A DNA stretch of 64,000 nt from Excoecaria cochinchinensis. Lineage: Eukaryota > Streptophyta > Magnoliopsida > Malpighiales > Euphorbiaceae. Every line of letters starts with the position of its first letter. The first letter of the stretch is position 1. Both the position numbers and the translations under genes were made by a program. The notes under the pieces are model-generated. The model was not told where the DNA came from and made no database searches. It was given only the letters and a program-made list of their open reading frames with translations. Shown here piece after piece: positions 49,501-60,011 of the stretch. Location of the stretch: the NCBI GenBank assembly GCA_947683425.1, contig CANTUQ010000055.1:21942001-22006000 (forward strand), written 5' to 3'.

Positions 49501-50356
49501 TCTTGTCTCTATTGATGAATCTGAACTCTGATCCGACACTAGCTCTGGGGAAATCTTCCTCAACCGACCGTAAGGACCTCTAAACCACCTGGACGAATCT
49601 ATGATGGCTGCAAGACACACCTTTGTTAGGATGATGCATGATTGAGATGCAATGCATGGTCGTGCTGGTGCAGCATAGACAAACGCATGCAAGCGGATAG
49701 ATCCTTCCAACCTTATTCCTCCCGCACGCGAGGTAATGTGGTCTCTTTTTTAGGTGCGTTTTATCCACGGGTTAACAAGGAACCCGATGGATGTGCGAAG
49801 TGCACGGCTAAAAGCCGGCAGTATAACGGTCCTAATCTAATGCGCATTCGTATGGGTTTTGGCCATTACGTATTTGGACAGTTCAATCAAATTAAGGTGA
49901 GCTCATCGGGGCATGAAAGCCTTTGATAAAGAACCACTTATTTTGCTTGATTTTGTTTAATACGTGACGGCCCACATCACAAGCATCGTATTAAGGAGCA
50001 TACCACCTAGTGGAAGTTTCTATTTGCCATTACATGAGCTTTGGTCGAGGTAGTATCATGGTCCCTGCCAAGAGGTCTAGCTCATCACGAGCGTAGCGAC
50101 CGATTGGGTCTCCATTTGATATACCAAGAGGTACTAGGCTTGGCCTGGTGATTATCCTTAACACTTCCCTACAATGAGTGAAAGTAGGGTCGTGCTTCGG
50201 GAACGCACCGAGGTAGATAGGGGACCCACTAGCGTAATTCCAAGGCTCTAAAATGATATGATGCAATTTTCGAAAAGAGATAGAATTTTAAGTTTCAAAA
50301 ACCCAATTATAAATTTTAACTAAAGCACTTTCGAAGCGAAGTCTCAAACACAAAGT
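49501..50356 (-). other. 5' leader of Ogre-like element 2
   Basis: Between primer-binding site and gag; homologous to 21170-22210 of element 1. No gene recognised. Confidence 0.65.
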
Positions 50357-50373
50357 CCCCAGTGGAGTCGCCA
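50357..50373 (-). promoter_or_regulatory. Primer-binding site, tRNA-Arg type
   Basis: On the minus strand TGGCGACTCCACTGGGG starts one base after the 5' LTR. This PBS type is characteristic of Ogre/Tat elements, and it fixes the element orientation. Confidence 0.85.
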
Positions 50374-50374
50374 C

Positions 50375-52966
50375 TGTGACGCGCGCCGAACCCAGTAAGG
50401 GCCCTCGAGGCGAATTCGCTTTAGGATTCGAGGGACTGGTTCGTGTCTTTGATAATGGGTGCCATAAGACATCATAGATGTATCCCTCCCAATAGAATAT
50501 TAGGGAGAACCACCTAGTCTAATGATGCCTAAAGGGACCTTTGAGGTATCATGGAGTTGCCACCCAATTCACAAGCAATTGGGAAAAAGGGGTCTCTCAC
50601 CTCTATTGGTCAAGACCAGAGATATGGTATTCGGAACTTCACTCTTATTTATGCTTTGGTTAATTATAAGTGAGCTTTTAATCTTCTTAAAATTATATCT
50701 CTCACCTCACGCGATTAATGCATTAAAAGTAAGAGCGCACTTCAAGCATTCGAAAGCGGTAAAAGAAAACAGTAAATAAAGCGATAAAAGAAAGCGAATA
50801 AACAAGCAAGCACGCAATTACATGGAAGGTAGGGGGCGGAATACAACCCCAATAAGAGGAAATTGAAGATGTGAATGGGGATGGAATACAATCCCCAAAA
50901 ATAAATAAAATTGCCCCAAAATTAATTACAAGGGCCCAAAAGGAAATGAACATAAATTTAAAACACTCACACAAGATCAAAATAAACGAACATACATAAA
51001 TCGGGACATTATTTTAGGGACATTGGTTCCCTCATGCTTGTTTGGAGGTTTAGGAACATTGGTCCCTTCGCGTTTATTTAAAGAGGGTTCGAAAAGTCGT
51101 TTTGGTTGTTTGATGAAAATGGGGATGAGTGATCCCATTTTTGGAGAAAAAATGACTCTTCGTTTTAATTATGATATTTTTTATTGTTAGGCTAAAACAA
51201 GGGACATTGGTCCCAATTTCGTTAGTAAAAGACCGAATTAATTATAGAAATATTTTTGTGATTTTTTATCCCACGCGTGCATAAATAAAATAAATATTTA
51301 CAGATAAGCATAGAACACATAAATAGAGGGTTGAAAGGATCTCACCAAACCGGGGGACTCATCCACGTGCTGCGACCCAACAGGGGAGCCGCGGGAAAGC
51401 TCACAACGCCACCCAAAACAAATCTCAGACAAAAATAACATCGGAAACATTAGTAAATGATCTAATAAAACTAATCGAACAAATAATAATGAAACAATGA
51501 TAATAATAATAATAACCATGATAATAATAATAATGATAATGGTAATAGCACAATGGTACTAATAAAAATAATGATAACAATAATAATAATGGCGATAAAA
51601 TAGTGATAATAAGCATGCACTTTAATAATAATAATAATAACAATAGTAATAATACACATGAGGTAAGCATGTAATAATAATAATAATAAACAGTAGCAAA
51701 TATATAATAAACAAACAATGAATTAATGGCATAAAGATAATAATAGTAATAACAATGATAATAATATAGAACAATAAGCAACAAATGATAATAATGATGA
51801 TAATAAATGTAAATACAAAGATCATAACCACAATAGTAATAGTAATAATAATATTAATGATGACACAATAGTAATAATAAAAATAATGACAACGATAATA
51901 ATAATGACAATAATAGTGAATGAACACAAAAATCAAATTAAATCAAACAAATAATGTATTAATAGTGATGTTAACACATTAAAATGCTAAAAGTAAACAA
52001 TAGACATGATAATGATGGAAAAAATAATATTAACAATAATAAATAACATACAAAAAAAATAAATGAGAACGAGTCCAAGAATGTTTACTCTCAGAATTTT
52101 TAGATAGGAAATAGGATGTCTCAATCCGTTCCCCTTGTCAATTTTTTATGATAATAATATTCGAAAAAAGTATAAAAATCTGTGTTTTAAAATGAATTAG
52201 TTCAAGAAAATATTTTTGGTGGGATGAATAAGCTAAGAAAATTAATTTGTCTTGCTCAAATCAAACCCAAGATTAAGTGTTTTAGAGTAATAAAGGCTAA
52301 AACTTGAGAAGAAAAACGTAAAGATTTTTTTGAAGAAAAATTTTTAGAGGAAGAAAATGCCTCCTGGAGAGTAGAAAAAATCTAGAGAGAAAAGCCAAGA
52401 ATCTTTTTTGTAAAAATCTGCCGTCCTCATAAAATGAATCTTCAATCCCTATTTGTTTTCTTGGCCTTGGATCAAAAAGGAAAGAGACAGAAACCCTTTA
52501 TTTTTAGTTAATCAAAATTGACAAAAAATGGTGCAAGAAGATCGGTAAAAGCGGTCTGAAAAACAAACTGAAAAAGCGAAAAAAAGGGACAGGCGAAGAC
52601 CAAATGGCCGCGCGGAGGGGGGCGCCGCGCGCGAGCGGTGCCCCTGCTGCGCACGCGCAGGGGGGCGCGCGGTCCCCTTCCTGCGCGCTGGGGCGGCCTG
52701 CCGCGCAGGCGCCCCCGCGCTGCCGCAGGTGGCATTCGCGATCTTTCTTTTTTTTTTTTTAATAAAAGCTCTAAGGACAAAAAATTAATATTTTCTACCC
52801 TATTTTAATTTTTAATTTCTAAAATATATTTTTTTAATTATTTTTCTAAAAAAGAACAATTTCGACAGGGAAACAATCGATTCTCACTTTTCTTGCCGAA
52901 AATCGGTCTTTCGTTTCATCATCGGGTAATCCTGATCTTGGACCGTCTCGGTACCCGGTGTCTACA
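50375..52966 (-). repeat. 5' LTR of Ogre-like element 2
   Basis: Right LTR copy, almost identical to 39675-42368. It lacks one stretch of the AAT microsatellite and part of the GC block. The hairpin GGGAC-ATTG-GTCCC is at 51201-51214. Confidence 0.9.
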
Positions 52967-53339
52967 ACGGGTGTTTCATCCGTGCAGGTATCAAAGATAG
53001 TTGCTTTGTCAAGGAAATCCCGCATCAGTCAAGGCCAACGAGTCTGTGTGAGCTTTTGAGTGGTTTTTGTAATATGTACTGTAAAGTATATATATTCACT
53101 TTTCTAATGGTAATATGTATTTGTAATGACTCTTATGAGTAGTGTAGTATGTAAGCTGTAAGTTGTAATTTTTGATTAGTGAGTAACGTGAGATTAATTT
53201 TGTAACAAAAGAAATTTTATAATTCTACCTTTGTATTTTTTGTTTCTAAAATAAGCGTGCTTAGTTCTGTAGTTGTCGTGTAGCATCCTTCGCCTGTCGT
53301 GGTAGTTTACTACGTTCGAGTAAGGGGTGTTACATATTG

Positions 53340-53849
53340 CATTTCCTAAATTGAATGAATCAATATAAAATTATAACTATAGAAATGATAATTATTACTA
53401 TCATAGTATTAATTTTCACCCCTAAAAGGGGTTTATAATTAAGAGAAATAATAATAATGGTTAAAGAAAACAATTTGAGAATGGATAACTTATTCATGAT
53501 ATGGTATGAAGGTACGTTTGTCAAGTAGTTATTGTATATACAATTATATTATTAAGTTTTATAAATTTTCCATTTAAAATAAATGAAAAATGTGTAGATT
53601 AACTTGTACATTTTTGTGAATGTATAACACATTACATAGTTTTACAAAACAAGTCCTAGTTGTTAATTTTCAGTTCATGCATAATATATCCAGAAAATAT
53701 ATGATTAACATATTTAAAAGATATGTAATTAATATATCTAAAAAATGTGTAACTCATTTTTAGAAAAAGAATCTTATAATATTGCGTATGAGAATTCTAT
53801 ATGCACAAATTGAAAATTGTATACTGATACTATTATAAGAGATCGAAAA
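53340..53849. other. AT-rich DNA, no gene recognised
   Basis: Continuation of the target sequence interrupted at 34490. Contains ATATGTAATTAATATATC-like short repeats (53690-53750). No feature identified. Confidence 0.45.
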
Positions 53850-56394
53850 TGTAACACCCCCTACCCATACGTAGGCGTACCCATCCTCAAGGAGTGAGAA
53901 GTCGTATGAGCCGGGTGTGTCACCAAGCAGATAAAGATATAAAGCATACATTCGTATGTAATAAACATACATTATTACGGGAAAATTAAAACTTTCATAA
54001 GCATCAGTATGATCAATCATTACAATAGCAAAATTCGTTACAAAAATGTTCTGATCAAAAGTCAGAATAAAATAATTGCATATCCCAAAAGTATAAAAAT
54101 GCGGAAGCTTTACAAAATGATGGTATAAAGAGAGTTCCGATGCAAAAGAATCAACATACTATCAAAAATAAAGCCCTAACACTAATCCCTCAGTGTTGGC
54201 TTGACTGGCGGCGACTCTCCCAAAAGAACACCATCCTCCGCACCTGCACGGATAAAACACCGTGCTAAGCAATAAACGCTTAGTGGGGAACACAAAACAA
54301 AAGAGTGGACGGCCATTCACAATGGTCGTCAATGCAATACACATACAATATGACAAATGCGGATAATGATATCAGCTATATAATCATACTTGCATAATAA
54401 AGACATGCATTCAGAAGTTCACATCCACATTCATTTACACTTTAGTTGATTTCTCATACTTATCATTATACGCATCCGAATACCATATTCTTGTAATCAT
54501 ATCAAAGCGGAGCAAAACAAAAAGAGCACCTGCTGACTCACAATAGTGGATAACGAGTATACGAACAGTACCTTACGGGTACGAATTGAAAACCATTTCA
54601 TTTTATCAATTACAAAATATTTTACTGAGGGGACCTTAAACAAGATCCAAATACTGAGGGGTTCGCGAGGAACCAAACGGGGACCTGATCGGGGTTCAAA
54701 CGAAACTGAGGCTGCAGCTAAAGACTCTATTAGGCATGCCTAACTATCCACTTACTTGACTTTAGTAGGTCATGCATAAAACAGAGCATTTCCAAGATAT
54801 AACACCCAATTATCATGAGGAAATCCAAATATATACATTTAAAAGCATTCTATAATTCATACAGTAATAATAATATATACAGTGCAGACCACATAATTGC
54901 TTTAGTCAAAACAGAGCAACTTTGAAGTACAGACAGAATGGAAGCACACGCTAGGGGAGCAAGAGCATGGGTCGGCTTGATGAGCACTACTCGTGCTGAT
55001 GCTTCTAGCGAAGGGAGCAAGGGCTCCCGATCTGCACAAGCTGAACGAAGGCTTCGGCAATTCCGATCGGATCTCTTCCTTTTGACCGGCAGTCGGACAA
55101 TCAATTATGAGCACGATCGAGGGTGCATGCGACTCATACCGATTGGAAAGAAGAGGAACCCGTCGGATCGGAAAGCAGAACGCTCGGGGAGGAAAGGGGA
55201 CACGACTAGTGCCAAAGAGCACGAATCGTGTTCCTTCTCTTGGCCATGACACGGGTCGTGCTCTTGAGCACGTTGCGTGTCCTGGCTCTCACCCAAGAGC
55301 ACGAATCGTGCTCATACCAATTCCAGATCGGATGGTATTCGATCGGGAATTGGTTACACAGGTTCTGTAAATCCAAATTACTCACAATCATGAACTCCAA
55401 CTTTGCTCAAAACTTCAAAACCAACCCAAAACCAACTTACCTCGGATTAGACACTGCCATCGCCTCAAACAAACGCACAGATACAAATTTAATCCATAAA
55501 ATACACACACAGATCAAATGAACAGAATCACATCATGTTCAACTCAAACCCAGAAAATACAAATGATTCACAGCAAAACCCAAACTGTTCTCATAGCTCA
55601 AAAGTCATGCATAAAAACTTGTGTCATCGAATACTCATTTCATTTAAACGACATGCATCATAAGTTCATCAAATTTCTAGCAGATCGTTCGTCCACAATT
55701 ATACACATAAAGAACACAAAAATGCATAAATTCCCAAACCTGAAAATCTGAAGCTCTAATCACTTAGTTCCACTACTCCCTGCCTTCTCTTTGCCTTCCG
55801 GGTCACGGGGAGGCTCAACTAACCAACAAACCAACAATAACACACCAAAAACCAAACCCTATAATCAAAACTCCAAACCCAGAAAATGAAGAAGATGAAG
55901 GACAAGGAAGAACAAGATGAAGAATGCAGAAAACTTACCACAAGAGTCACAAGGAGATGATCAATTCCCACTAGCAGTCCTTGAATCCAAGCTAGGGTTC
56001 TTAGGGGAAGAGAAAAGGAAGAAGAAGAAAGGGTGAGAAGGGAAAACGGGAATGATTTCTGCCTCTCCCCTTGTTCTTTCTTCTTCTTTTTCTTTTCCTA
56101 ACCCTAGACAAGTGTCACTTCCCTATTAGTGGGATTTGGTCACTCACACCCAAAACACATGCATCACTCACACACAAAGACATCCCAACTTAAACACACC
56201 CTACTATAGTATGCTCATGCACACACAAACATAACCCAACTTACTCACATCCTACTACCATACAAGCACCCTCATAATAACAAAACCCACAAACATGCAT
56301 TTTTACCCAAAATGCCCTTATGACATGCCAAACACATATCATGCATGCACACACAAATGGGCTCATACTACTAGGGGGCAAACGGGGTGTGACA
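53850..56394 (-). repeat. 3' LTR of chromovirus F
   Basis: Minus-strand LTR, 2545 bp, TGTCACACCCCG ... TAGGGGGTGTTACA. Same family as solo LTR S4. Carries (minus strand) CACGASTCGTG-type dyads (55196-55315), TTAGGCATGCCTAA (54730-54743), GGTTC/GAACC (54660-54674), GTACC/GGTAC (54568-54582), a long stem at 54310-54332 and CTAAGCG/TGCTTAG (54265-54283) with CACGG/CCGTG next to it. Confidence 0.9.
55196..55315. repeat. Cluster of CACGA(A/G)TCGTG dyads, chromovirus F LTR
   Basis: Copies such as GAGCACGAATCGTGTTC, ACACGGGTCGTGCTC and GAGCACGAATCGTGCTC in 120 bp. Same place in the LTR as the S1 cluster, but with GAGCACG rather than CACGAG context. Confidence 0.75.
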
Positions 56395-59335
56395 ACTCTC
56401 CCCTACTAACAAGAATTTCTTCCTCAAAATTCTCACCTGAACTGAACAAATGCGGATACTGAGCTCTCATTGACTCTTCTGGTTCCCAAGTCGCTTCCTC
56501 GACTCCATGATGGTTCCATAACACTTTTACCAATGGAATTTGCTCAATCCTCAATTGTCTCACTTCTCGAGCTAGGATGGCTCTCAGTTCCTCATAATAA
56601 GAAAAATTTGGTTGCACTTGCACATCCTGAACTGACAGAACATGTGACGGATCCGATCTGTACCGACAAAGCATCGAAACATGGAAGACATCGTGCAACT
56701 TCGCCAACTCCATCGGTAAAGCCAATCTATAGGCTACCGGATCAACCTTAGCCAAAATCTCATAAGGACCAATAAAGCGAGGACTAAGCTTACCTTTCTT
56801 TCCAAACTGAAGCACTTTCCTCCAAGGTGAAACTTTAAGGAAAACCTTGTCCCCGACCTCAAACTGCACATCTTTCCTCTTTAAGTTGGCATAAGACTTT
56901 TATCGATCCTTAGCCACTTTCAAATTCCGCTGCACAACTTTGATCTTCTCCTCGGTATCCCTAACCAACTCTGGTCCAATCACTGAATGCTCGAATAGCT
57001 TGGTCCAACAAACCAGAGTTCTACACTGCTGACCATACAAAGCCTCATACGGTGACATACCGATACTCGACTGATAACTATTATTGTAAGCAAACTTCAT
57101 AAGCGACACATATCTGTCCCAACTACCTGGAAAATCCAAATCACAAGCTCTCAACATATCCTCCAGAATCTGAATGACCCGTTCTGACTGACCATCTGTC
57201 TGAGGATGGAATGCCGTACTGAAGTTTAACTTGGTACCCAAAGCTCTCTGCAACTCTTTCCAAAACTTCGAAGTGAACCTTGGGTCTTGATCTGATACTA
57301 TGGATAACGGCACTCCATGCAACTGAACTATCTCATCCATATAGATACTGGCCAACCTATCCATCGGATAGTCCACTCTCACTGGCAAGAAATGAACTGA
57401 CTTCGTAAGCCGATCCACTATCACCCAAACTGAATCATGCTTCCTCTGAGTCAAAGGCAAACCAGATACAAAGTCCATGGCTGTATCATCCCACTTCCAC
57501 TCGGGAATGGATAAAGGCGTAAGCAATCCCGAAGGAACTTGATTCTCGGCCTTTACCTGCTGACATGTTAAGCACTTGGACACAAAATCCACAATCTCCC
57601 TCTTCATACCGGACCACCAATAAAACTGCTTCATGTCTCGATACATCTTCTCACTGTCAGGGTGCATAGTAAAGGTCGTACTATGCGCCTCACTCAACAG
57701 CTGTTTCCTTAACTCTTCATCCTCAGGTACACACAAGCGATTTCTATACATCAACACTGCATCCAGAACTGAGAAATTTGACTGCTTGCCCGATCTAACC
57801 TCTTGCACAATTCGTTGTAGCCTCTCATCATCCCTCTGAGCATCCACAATCCTCTGTCTCAAGGTAGGCTTCATTCTCAACTGAGCAATCAAAGCTCCAT
57901 CTGAATTAAACCTCCATCTAAACCATCTCAGGAACAAAGCTGAAACCGACTTCCGACTCAAAGCATCAGCGACTACATTGGCCTTACCCGGATAGTAATC
58001 CAATATGCAGTCGTAGTCTTTAAACAACTCAAGCCAACGGCGCTGTCTCATGTTCAACTCCTTTTGCGTGAGAAAATACTTCAAACTCTTATGGTCCGTA
58101 AAGATCCTACACTTTTCCCCATACAGATAATGGCGCCAAATCTTCAGAGCAATGATCACAGCCACTAACTCCAAATCGTGCGTCAGATAATTACTCTCAT
58201 ATGGCTTTAACTGATGAGAAGCATAAGCCATAACCTTACCTTCTTGCATCAAAACACAGCCAAGACTGACACCCGAAGCATCACTATACATGACAAACTC
58301 CTTACCCGAGATGGGTTGAGTAAGTATAGGAGCCTCTACTAGCAACTTCTTCAGCCGCTCAAAACATGCCTGACACTTATCTGACCACTCAAACCTGACG
58401 CCTTTTCTTAACAACCTCGTCATCGGAGCAGCAATAACTGAAAAGCCCTTCACAAACCGACAATAATAGCCTGCTAAACAGAGAAAACTCCTCACTTTCA
58501 GAACATTCCTAGGCGCTTTCCAATCAACTATCTCCTCAATCTTAGCCGGATCCACTTGGATACCCTTAGCCGATACAATATGACCTAAAAATGACACTTC
58601 CCGAAGCCAAAAGTCGCAATTACTGAGCTTGGCAAACAACTGGTGCTCTCTCAAAACTTGCAGCACTAACTGAAGATGCTCTTCATGCTCACTCTCATTC
58701 TTGGAATACACCAAGATATCATCTATAAACACCACTACAAACCGATCTAAGTATGGCCTAAACACTCTGTTCATCAAATCCATGAATGCCGCTAGAGTAT
58801 TAGTCAAACCAAATGGCATCACCAGAAACTCATAGTGGCCATATCTAGTCCGAAATGCAGTCTTAACCACATCTGCATCTTTAACTCACAACTGATAATA
58901 ACCCGACCGAAGATCAATCTTCGAAAAGACACCTGCACCTCGAAGCTGATCAAATAAATCCTCAATCCTAGGCAAAGGATTCACTGTAACCTTATTGATC
59001 TGCCTATAGTCGATACACATCCGCAAGGACCCATCCTTCTTCTTAACAAACAAAACAGGAGCTCCCCATGGAGATATGTTGGGTCGAATGAACCCCTTAT
59101 CCAACAGCTCTTGTAGTTGAGTTTTGAGTTCTCTTAACTCTACAGGAGCCATCCGATAAGCTGCTTTCGATATGGGAGTGGTACCCGGCATAATCTCTAT
59201 GGACAACTCAACTTCTCTCTCAGGAGGCAAACCCGGCAATTCACTCGAAACACATTACTAAACTCCCGCACAACCGGGATGTCCTCAATTCGAACTTGAT
59301 CCCTCTTGGAATCCAACACAACCGCTAGGAAGTAT
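56363..59335 (-). pseudogene. Chromovirus pol: RT, RNase H, integrase, chromodomain
   Basis: Domains in order: entry segment VRIEDIPVVREFSNVF, frameshift near 59240, RT start (PGTTPISKAAYRMAPVEL, WGAPVLFVKKKDGSLRMCID), an in-frame TGA near 58884 in SGYYQL*VKDAD, RT palm with FIDD (residues 48-51 of the 656-codon frame from 58870), RNase H (YSDASG, HDLELVAV, FTDHKSL, VADALSRK), integrase HHCC (CLTCQQVK), core (WDDTAMDFVSGLP, SDQDPRF, HPQTDGQSERV), a TAA at about 56900 (KDR*KSYANLK), then GPYEILAKVDPVAYRL and a chromodomain (VKVLWNHHGVEEATWEPEE) ending inside the LTR. Without two stops and one frameshift the frame would run through. Chromodomains are thought to steer insertion to heterochromatin. 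Decay is light compared with the copia element. Confidence 0.92.
56395..56406 (-). promoter_or_regulatory. Polypurine tract of chromovirus F
   Basis: GTAGGGGAGAGT on the minus strand, adjacent to the 3' LTR start; it also codes for the last residues of pol. Confidence 0.8.
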
Positions 59336-60011
59336 ACGCAAGCTACATAATGGTTATGTGCACGACGGCCCATCCGATCCGATGTATGGAAACGGCCGAT
59401 CGTAGGCACCCGGATCGACGATACTCCCGATCCGATGCCGCCAATTGGCCAATGGCAGGCCACCCGTGCCCGTTCGGATCTACCGATAGGCACGGTAAAG
59501 CTCGACTCTTATACGAGCCTAAGTTCTATGCAGCGGCCCCGAGCCAATATGCAATCTTATGCAGTGGTCACAGGCCAATACGCAATCTTATGCAGCGGCC
59601 CCGGGCCAATATGCAATCTTATGCAGCGGCCCCGGGCCAACATGCAATCTTATGTAGCGGCAACTAGCCAACATACAATTTTATACAGCGACCACTGGCC
59701 ACCATGCAATTTTATGCAGCGGCTGTAGGCCAACATGCAAATATAAGACCATAATGTCGGATTCATTCAATCATACCGATTGTTAACCAACCTCTCGACC
59801 TCTTCCAATTCAAGAAGTATACGCTAATCACTCAAAATCTTGCGAATTAAATTCAGTCAATACGATTAATGAAGTTGATGCAAGTTTATGCATTTTTTAT
59901 TATACTAACAAGCAGATATATACATTTCGCAGAAAAAATGAGAACTTTATTATAACGGTTTCGAGTACACAATTTATATACAACTTATAAAGAATCGTTA
60001 CAGGAAATAAT
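59336..60011 (-). other. Unassigned segment with 31-bp tandem repeat
   Basis: Between truncated pol and the coiled-coil gene. 59350-59510 has repeated CGATCCGATCC-type phrases, then a 31-bp array (59531-59747), then about 260 bp of plain AT-rich DNA that is probably 3' untranslated sequence of the upstream (minus-strand) gene. No protein recognised. Confidence 0.5.
59531..59747. repeat. 31-bp tandem repeat, seven units
   Basis: Unit GCAGCGGCCCCGGGCCAATA + TGCAATCTTAT in seven copies. Middle copies are best conserved; outer ones diverge in the CCCCGGG core. A palindromic GGCCCCGGGCC lies in the third and fourth units. Confidence 0.9.

Larger units (their letters stand above)
39675..52966 (-). 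mobile_element. Ogre/Tat-like element 2, complete, gag-only, TSD ACGGG
   Basis: Direct LTRs 39675-42368 (2694 bp) and 50375-52966 (2592 bp) are nearly identical apart from indels in the microsatellite and GC-rich blocks. Outer ends are TGTGACGCGCG and GGTGTCTACA, and ACGGG flanks the element at 39670-39674 and 52967-52971. Coding strand is minus: primer-binding site at 50357-50373, gag to its left, polypurine tract at 42369-42380. The 8-kb interior holds gag and long non-coding DNA but no protease, RT or integrase, so it is a non-autonomous, comparatively recent insertion. Confidence 0.9.
34491..53334 (+). mobile_element. Collapsed chromovirus E with nested insertions, TSD TATTG
   Basis: Left end TGTAAGGACCC at 34491, right end AAGGGGTGTTACA at 53334, flanked by TATTG at 34486-34490 and 53335-53339. 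A fragment of the 5' LTR (34491 to about 34905) is followed by a 3' interior remnant and polypurine tract (AAGGGGTGAGAGT, 35346-35358), then the 3' LTR starting at 35359. The 3' LTR is in three pieces: 35359-35851, 39221-39674 and 52967-53334, separated by solo LTR S4 and Ogre-like element 2. All coding sequence has been deleted. Confidence 0.88.
53850..59335 (-). mobile_element. Chromovirus F (Tekay-like), 5' truncated
   Basis: Minus-strand element with pol (59335-56363) and 3' LTR (56394-53850). Polypurine tract GTAGGGGAGAGT (56406-56395) directly precedes the LTR start TGTCACACCCC. The chromodomain at the integrase C-terminus and the sequence style fit the Tekay/Del lineage. Gag, protease and the 5' LTR are absent: homology stops near 59335 and unrelated sequence follows. 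Confidence 0.88.

Noticed and set aside
54938..55370. Overlapping ORFs with Arg/Ser-rich products in the chromovirus F LTR
   Set aside because: They lie in the dyad-repeat part of the LTR on both strands and have no resemblance to a protein family I know.
59531..59747. Possible CRISPR-like array of 31-bp repeats
   Set aside because: Units abut with no spacers and decay gradually; the window is plant nuclear DNA. It is an ordinary tandem repeat.
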